A stretch of DNA of 64,000 nucleotides from Petrosia ficiformis (lineage: Eukaryota > Porifera > Demospongiae > Haplosclerida > Petrosiidae): assembly GCA_947044365.1 (NCBI GenBank), contig OX345638.1, positions 2,404,201 through 2,468,200 of the forward strand, in the 5' to 3' direction. This document shows, piece after piece, positions 57,773 through 64,000 of this stretch. Position 1 is the first letter of the stretch. Every line of letters begins with the position of its first letter. The translations under genes were made by a program, and so were the position numbers. Below the pieces are notes generated by a model, which was given only the letters and a program-made list of their open reading frames with translations, did not search any database and was not told where the DNA came from.

Positions 57773-59959
57773 TCAGTACATTACAAGTCTTTCATTTTCA
57801 GTATCAGCCACCCATACTGATCCATCAGGTGATACTGATACTCCATATGGATTACCAAATCCTTCTATTGAACGAATGAATTCTCCACTAATATCAAAGA
57901 TAGCCAGCAAATTTGAATGGTAGTTAACTACCAGTGAATACCCTGCTGAATCTATAGCTATACCAGTTGGATTTTGCATTGAAAAGTGTGTTTGGTCATA
58001 CGTATATATAAACTGTCCACTAGCAGAAAAGACTGTGACTGAATTTGACCTGTCACCAGTCACATGAACATTACCACATAAATCCAATGATATACCTTCT
58101 GGATTAGTGAAACTGCTATCACCTGATACTTTCCCATCAATAATATGAGAGACTGTCCAGTCAGAATGAAATACCTGGATACGACTGTTATTCCTATCTG
58201 CTACATACACCATTCCTTCTGGACTAATTTGTATGTCACAAGGACTATCAAACTGTCCCATGCCAGTTCCCTTTTCTCCAAAAGTACCAAGAAATTCTCC
58301 TCCTGTTGTTAACTTATGAATCCTGTGTCCTTCACACTCAGCAATATAAACTATCTCTCCAATGATTGTTATTCCTCGTGGGTCTTCAAACTGTAACTCA
58401 CCACTTTCCTTACTACCAATGGTAGTCTTCTTCCCATTATTGTCATACACATGTATACAATTGTCAGCATAACTAGTGACAAACACATCACCTTTATCAG
58501 AGAAGGCAATATACATGGGAGAACTAATTCCAGTAATTGTTTGTACTGGATCTTTAAGTTTAGTATAATCACGTTGTGGGACCACACTCAGGTCAAATGG
58601 ACTACCCTGAATATCTTGGCCATGTATGTAAATGGAGAGTTTATGCTGACCTAATTGTTGAGGTGTGACAGAGACAACATATGTACCATCACTATTATCT
58701 GTTACTTTACATTCGTTACTTATTTTGAAAACGGGAGTGAGTCTACATGACACCATTTCTCCTCCATTATTTAATTGCTGTCCTCTGCTATCCCTAGAGA
58801 CCACCTTCACTTTCATCTCTGCTCCCACAGCCAACATACTGCGAGGTATTACAGCTGTACTGTTACTAGGAGAGGTATCAGATATACACCAAACTCTGTT
58901 ATCATACCAGCTAGTGTATCAGTATTCACCTCAACTGATATGTTGGGTGACTCACAGAGATCAAGAGATGTCTCTGAGTATAGCTTTTGAAGGTCATTAG
59001 CTCTTTTGTGTAGTGTATGAGCAATAGAGAGTAATTCAACATCACTATACTTACTAGTAGCTGTGGAGGCAAGAGAGTGGCATTGATCCATGGAGTCCAA
59101 GAGATGTTGAATACCTTCCAACTGGATAGAAAGTCGTACATCCTTGGCCAAGGCTTCCTCATGACTCTTAGTTAACAAAGCTTCCTCACGTTGACAAAGA
59201 AGCTGTTGAAGTTTAGCAAATGCTTGTCGAATGACTGAGTCAACTTCAATCTTACGAGCTTTGTTCTTCTCTTTCATCTCTTTACCAGCTATCATGACAT
59301 TCTTGAGATTTTGCTGAGCTAACTGTAATTCTTCTAAACTCTGTTGTATCTTTTCCCTGTTTTGTATGATCTGCTGATTCACCTGATGGACTAGATGATC
59401 TTTGTGACTGATACCACAACACTTGACACATACTGGAATATTACACTGTTGACAATATAAGTCAAGTGTCTCATTATTGTGATATTGACATGTACAAGAC
59501 AAGAAAGAGGCAAATGACGAAGGAAGCATCTTGATAAGTTCGTCTTGACTCGTGTTGTGAGCTTCTTTCAGAGCAAAGGAAAAGTGTGAACGTAATAATT
59601 TGAGTTCCTGGTGTGCATCCCAACACACATTACATAAAAGCTGTACAGTAAGCTATAGGAGAATTCTCATCACATGAGTCACAAGGAGGTGGAGAAGAGG
59701 AGGTCACCTTAGGTAGGACTGTGTCTAGCTTAGTCTCTTTGCTTAATCGAATGTTGCGAGGAAGAGAGGTCACACTTCCATCAGGTAGAGTAGTAGAGTG
59801 ATTACATGTGGGACATATGATAGAGGTTGTATCCTCAACATGTAGTTTAGTAATACATTGTACACAATAAGAATGGAGACAAGAAAGGATTCGTGGATCT
59901 TGATATGTGTTACTACAATACTGACAAATACTAGATGATGTGTTATTGGAAGTCATCAT
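57773..59959 (-). pseudogene. TRIM-NHL copy B2 with two frameshifts
   Basis: Sister of A2, start equivalent at 59959. An 11-bp deletion at about 59642 in the first B-box (after the CTGTAC junction, relative to A2 46491-46511) shifts the frame and leads to a stop after YCTAFM. A 1-bp deletion near 58880, where A2 has CACCCAAAC and this copy CACCAAAC, shifts the filamin entry. The open pieces are 59630-59959, 58849-59628 and 57773-58837. A separate 3-bp deletion (one Lys lost) keeps frame. Everything else is nearly identical to A2, so inactivation is recent. The 330-nt 5' piece could still give a short RING-only protein. Confidence 0.88.
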
Positions 59960-60372
59960 GTCTCTGGAAATAATATACAAACAAAATTATAATTAAATTC
60001 TATGGAACTATTGAACTTACCTACAGCTGGTAATGCTTAATTGAAGTCAGTTAAGTTTATTAACTAATAACTATATGAGATTAATTAGTTCCTGTAAAAA
60101 GTTATTCAGTAAACAATTATGGTTACATATCGAAAAACAGATAGATACATAGGAACATGTATGTAGGAAGATATTTGTAGGTAGGGATGCTCCACAGGAT
60201 TAATAATGCAGACACAATAAGCTGGAAAAAGAAATGATTTAGAAAGAGGTGCTCTGAGATTGAATGTTGGGCACTCTGGTTTAGTTTTGGGTCATCATTG
60301 ATAAGATAGGTAACAAATTTCTGTAAAACAAAAAACTGACATTAAAACAAATAATACATGTATTATACTGTA
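59960..60372. other. TRIM B2 5' flank, nothing else recognised
   Basis: Counterpart of 46822-47229. AT-rich; no frame seen. Confidence 0.35.
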
Positions 60373-60584
60373 CTATACAATCTGGTTAAAGTTTCTAAAA
60401 TAATTGTTCATTCTTCTTTGATTTTCTGAGACAAAGTCCTTTGCTGTTTCAAGTAGCTCAAGTTTATCACTATGAGCATAATGCAAAAAAAGATTGTTTA
60501 GTCTGCAATTAGTCATGTTGCTACTAAGGTATGTCTTCAGCCCACTCAAGGAAGAAAACGATCGCTCTGCTGTTGCACTTGTTA
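60373..60584 (-). pseudogene. hAT transposase C-terminal exon, unit B
   Basis: Minus-strand frame after a TTTTCAG acceptor: VTSATAERSFSSLSGLKTYL, then SSNMTNCRLNNLFLHYAHSD, KLELLETAKDFVSENQRRMN and a stop at 60373. It is the dimerisation domain at the C-terminus of hAT transposases, open from end to end here, unlike the unit A copy. No upstream catalytic exons were found, so it is an orphan fragment. Confidence 0.75.
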
Positions 60585-61199
60585 CTGAAAATGTGAAAAA
60601 GATTTAACAACATAAGAAAAGTAGGGATGCTGCAGCACACATAGCACTTCTGCTTCCTACCCCTATGTACATAGATTATACTCAGATAAATAGATGCATA
60701 GAGATAGACTGTACCGATGATATAGCTAGATACTGACACAAGACACAGACTAGAGGGTATACATGTACAATCCAATCCGTCTGCTTTCCATATAAATGTA
60801 TAACTACATAACTATAATTTAGTACAATGCTTCTCATGTCTTGTCCTGGCTCAGAAAAGGTGTGTTAGCTGTATATATATGCAAGATGTGATTGCAAATG
60901 TTGACCTTGATATGGCTCAAAGGCTACTGCATGCTCCATTGATGTAATTCAGAAAGATGTCATTGCTTCAGTGTATCAGTTAACAAGCAAGAATCATAAG
61001 CAACTACACATTACTTACACTAATTTAGTGTAATCTGACGTCATTGCGGTCACAGTGATATTATCTTATCTAACCACGTGGTGATATATACGCATGCTCC
61101 GCGATCTATCCCGCGAAAACAGTGCAAACAAAAAGTCAGTGCATATCATTATAAGGCAGAGTAGTTTGAACATGATATATGTGGAGTTCTATTGTGTCC

Positions 61200-63137
61200 A
61201 GCTGTTGTTGGTGGATAGTATTTGCTCGTTCTACTGGTCATATCAGTATACAAGGTGAGATATTAAAGCATGTACGTATAAAGTAGCTCTATTGTGTCTG
61301 TGCTAATTCTGTCTTAATATGTTAACTTTCTTAATTAAGGATACTGCTAAGTTTAACTGTTAAGGTGGTACTAGGGAGTGGGCGGATGCGACTCCAATCA
61401 GTTTCAAAATAGAATATTATATAATATGACTCTAACCTGGTGTAATGGCAACCTTCATATCTTCTAATCACATTTATAGGGTCCTGGAAGTGATAAAACA
61501 TATATAAAATGTCCATTTTTGTAATGGCAATAAGTACAAAACGGAGAAAGCCACGCCCACCAATCATGGCGTGCACCAAGTACAATGCATTTAGAGAAAA
61601 CAAATAGAGCCGTTTTCTGGAAATTCATTTTACTTTTATAGTTACAAGAGGCTGAAGAAAGCTGAATTCTGTAGCTTTTCACTGAAACCATAAAATCTAC
61701 CTTTCTAGGCACTATCAAACTCCGATCTTTCTCAGAGACCAACTACAGTTACCCGCCATTGTTAAGGTGGTACTAGGGAGTGGGCGGATGCGACTCCAAT
61801 CAGTTTCAAAATAGAATATTATATAATATGACTCTAACCTGGTGTAATGGCAACCTTCATATCTTCTAATCACATTTATAGGGTCCTGGAATTGATAAAA
61901 CATATATAAAATGTCCGGGTGGGTGTGGCTTCCAAAAAATACAGAATGGAACCAGATTGTATGCAGCAAGAAGCTTGCAAGACTAGAAACTGATTGGAGT
62001 AGCATCCGCCCACGGAAAAGACTACAACCTTAACAGAATTGCATGTATAAAATTTCACTTTCTTTTTCATAGCAATATACCTCAGTCCTGTTTCCAGTTT
62101 TGGCTACCATTTGAATATTGCCTCAGAAGTTGATCATAATGGGAAAGTGTTGACTGCTCTACCTGTATGGAATTGAGGCTCAGAAGTGTTCTCAATGGAC
62201 AGTGCTGGCTACTCTACTGGTAATAGCAGCCTACAAGGTAAGACATTAAAGCGTGTATATCTCTTGCTACATCACATGTGCCTGAAAAAAAACTGTTGAA
62301 AATACGTTTAGTTAAATACTCACAAACAATGACAAATGCTAGTTTATAGCCTGAGCTTTAGGAATGGTGACATACTCAACTAGGGAATTACTACACCACA
62401 GGTTGGTCTAAGTTGGACTTACAAACTATTTATTACAGCAATGACTAACAATGGTTACTAGTCTGTTATTATAGCAGGCAGTAAAATCACAAAGTTGTTT
62501 ATCCTTGGTACTGCCTGTAGTGCTTCCAGAATTGCCCCACATAAATTTTGCAATGACTAACTCACGTTATACGTCTAATTCTATCTTAGTAATATCTGAT
62601 AGCATGTATAAAACTTTACTTTTTTACAGCAAGTGTACTTGCAAGTGAAGATATTCATCATCCTGTTTCCAGTTGTAGTTCCAAATGTACAGTAGAGGAT
62701 CAGATGTATATCTCTGTGGATGATGTTAGCTGCTCTACTGGTAATAGCAGCCCACAAGGTAAGATATTAAAACATATATGTTTTAACTGGATAAGTGCTA
62801 CACACATGTGCCTGAAAAAACAATGTGTCTGTTTTGAAATATTCAGTTTAGCACTCACACGAAAGATGTGAAGTTGTAGTATGTTAATTAAGATTGATAA
62901 CAAACAAGATATGTATTGTAATTATGTATGTGGGTTCATTTTTGAACATGGCCACTTTGTCCCCGTGGTCCTACTCTCATACAACCTGTTCATAATTTTT
63001 AGAGATGATTCTTTTTGAGCTAGTTTTCAAAACTAAATGAAGATAGTCTCCTGTTCTGTCTATGATTAAACTAATATATTACAGTATTGTGTGTTTTAGG
63101 AGTTGATACTGTTTGTTTTGTATTGACAATTATATAA
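61200..63137 (+). other. Candidate small multi-exon transcript with repeated modules, unit B
   Basis: Three segments end in a similar phrase followed by a splice donor: CATATCAGTATACAAG/GTGAGA (61255), TAATAGCAGCCTACAAG/GTAAGA (62237) and TAATAGCAGCCCACAAG/GTAAGA (62759). The third (from about 62630, after TTTTTTACAG) is open in one frame: SVLASEDIHHPVSSCSSKC, then TVEDQMYISVDDVSCSTGNS. It joins in phase to a last exon at 63100-63137 (GVDTVCFVLTII and a stop). The second has an in-frame TGA. No family is recognised and no start is certain. It may be a decayed gene or a non-coding transcript. Confidence 0.35.
61364..62029. mobile_element. Two nested or adjoining piggyBac-like MITEs
   Basis: Flanked by TTAA at 61360-61363 and 62030-62033. 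The first element (from 61364) matches the left two thirds of 37449-38061 and is cut at 61761. A second left end starts at 61766 after another TTAA and is an internally deleted version ending in the proper right end (CTACAACC). Unit A at 48110 has the uninterrupted site (GTCTGAACAGAATTGCATG), so insertion followed the segmental duplication or was lost from A. Confidence 0.8.
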
Positions 63138-63165
63138 AGTAACAATATCTGTAAAATCATGATAA

Positions 63166-64000
63166 CTACATAACCTCAAACTTTATTATTGGTAGTGGTT
63201 TTAGTGGATTTAGTTTGCTGTGTTGTTCAACCAAACTCTTTTGCTGTGCTTTATAAGTATCCATTAGGAGTGGTACATACCATAGATTAACGTACTCAAG
63301 TGAGGGATGGAGGAAAATAGCCTGGAAGAATTGTTGTATTTGTTCTATCCAGTTTATAGGTGGAGATGGGTTAGCATTATACTTTATCTTGAATAGTCTA
63401 ATGGTTGTGTGTAACTTTAACATGTTAGTAACAAGAAGTAGTGTCTGTTCATAAAACAATGATTTTCGTTTCATGTCATCATGACTGGAAATCTGATCTG
63501 GCATGAAGTCCAGTTTGAGTTCAGTAAGGTGGTTCTTCTGTGAGATGACATTAAAGAAAGTTCTTATCTGTTCATTGTTAGTATCTGATACTAGAATGAA
63601 TATACTCAGCTCTTGTAGACTAGTGTTGTGTGAGAGACCAGTTGTCAGGAAGGAGAGGTATTTACTAGAAATATTATTCATAAAAGTATCAGCTTCAATC
63701 TCCAGATATTCTATTGTTTGGTTTAGTATTAACATATTTTGTAGACTAGTACCCATACTATCAATAATGTCATTATTCATTATCTTCACTCTTAGAGATT
63801 TAAGTGTAGTATTACTCTGTAGAATAGTAAAGAGTTCAATAACACTCTCAGATGTGTCTAGTGGTAAGTCAAGTTGTTGTAGACTAGGATGAGCGTGAAA
63901 TAAAAGATGTGGTTGATATGGATGGTATACATGTAGTTTAATACAGTATAGTCCTTTGATATGAGGAAGAAGTGATGTTGATAGTTTATGAGACCACCAT
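63166..64000 (-). CDS. LRR protein, C-terminal part (continues past window)
   Basis: Sister of the truncated gene at 48721-50049. The frame is open from the stop at 63166 to the window edge (278 codons), past the first Met at 63789: the residues before it continue the LRR pattern (SNTTLKSLRVKIMNNDIIDS, FHAHPSLQQLDLPLDTSESV, IKGLYCIKLHVYHPYQPHLL). LRR units of the type NQTIEYLEI and NTSLQELSIFI are clear. It differs from unit A more than the TRIM genes do, with several small in-frame indels. Upstream of the window it should retain the N-terminus lost in unit A. Function unknown; the LRR surface suggests ligand or protein binding. Confidence 0.7.
   Translation of the reverse strand, partial: WWSHKLSTSLLPHIKGLYCIKLHVYHPYQPHLLFHAHPSLQQLDLPLDTSESVIELFTILQSNTTLKSLRVKIMNNDIIDSMGTSLQNMLILNQTIEYLEIEADTFMNNISSKYLSFLTTGLSHNTSLQELSIFILVSDTNNEQIRTFFNVISQKNHLTELKLDFMPDQISSHDDMKRKSLFYEQTLLLVTNMLKLHTTIRLFKIKYNANPSPPINWIEQIQQFFQAIFLHPSLEYVNLWYVPLLMDTYKAQQKSLVEQHSKLNPLKPLPIIKFEVM

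Larger units (their letters stand above)
50050..64000. repeat. Tandem segmental duplication, unit B (continues past window)
   Basis: Starts inside ZBBX exon 3 (AAGCAATGAGACAG) and repeats unit A in order. Differences from A include a 1264-bp deletion at 51871/51872, a TTAA-site transposon at 61364-62029, one extra exon-like module (62238-62760) and two frameshifts in the second TRIM gene. It reaches the equivalent of about unit A 49555 at the window end. Confidence 0.95.

Noticed and set aside
1..64000. CRISPR arrays, bacterial operons or prophage
   Set aside because: The tandem repeats are eukaryotic minisatellites with no spacer pattern, and the genes have spliceosomal introns.

Overview
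This is metazoan nuclear DNA. Genes have short exons with GT-AG introns, and there is a U1 snRNA gene and a tRNA-like cloverleaf. There are orthologue-grade animal proteins (an FMR1/FXR protein, a WDFY1/2 protein, a ZBBX-like protein, a PA-TM-RING ligase) and a cluster of RING/B-box/filamin/NHL (TRIM-NHL) genes. AT-rich DNA packed with palindromic TACATG hexamers, many tiny hAT-type elements and expanded TRIM-NHL and LRR families suggest a sponge, perhaps a demosponge such as Amphimedon. That assignment is inference from gene content, not from any search.

Layout. 0-5.5 kb: the start of a secreted Cys-rich gene (minus), then three tandem paralogues of a PA-domain membrane protein: a relic, a copy without RING, and an intact PA-TM-RING ligase. 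5.9-6.1 kb: a well preserved U1 snRNA gene (minus). 6.3-9.2 kb: a degraded copy of the WDFY 3' region and a broken WW/filamin/NHL gene. 10.5-22.2 kb: an 11-exon WDFY1/2 gene (minus). 22.5-34.3 kb: a 14-exon FMR1/FXR gene (plus), head to head with WDFY across 217 bp. 34.7-39.7 kb: an 8-exon ZBBX-like gene. 39.8-64 kb: TRIM-NHL genes and pseudogenes, hAT transposase relics and LRR genes.

The right half is a tandem segmental duplication with a period of about 14.49 kb (unit A 35561-50049, unit B 50050 to beyond the window). Its junction fuses an N-terminally truncated LRR gene to a 5'-truncated ZBBX copy. Unit B ZBBX also lost 1264 bp, and the second TRIM-NHL gene of unit B carries two frameshifts. 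Unit A therefore keeps ZBBX and unit B probably keeps the complete LRR gene.

Exon models of FXR, WDFY and ZBBX were built by hand from splice sites, phase and protein similarity recalled for each family. FXR (1617 nt) and ZBBX (1905 nt) sum to whole codons ending in a stop. WDFY reaches 391 codons, but its last few codons were not located. The most unusual observation is a minisatellite of about 107 bp, in nine copies just before FXR exon 6, whose unit contains the 3' splice site and the first bases of that exon.
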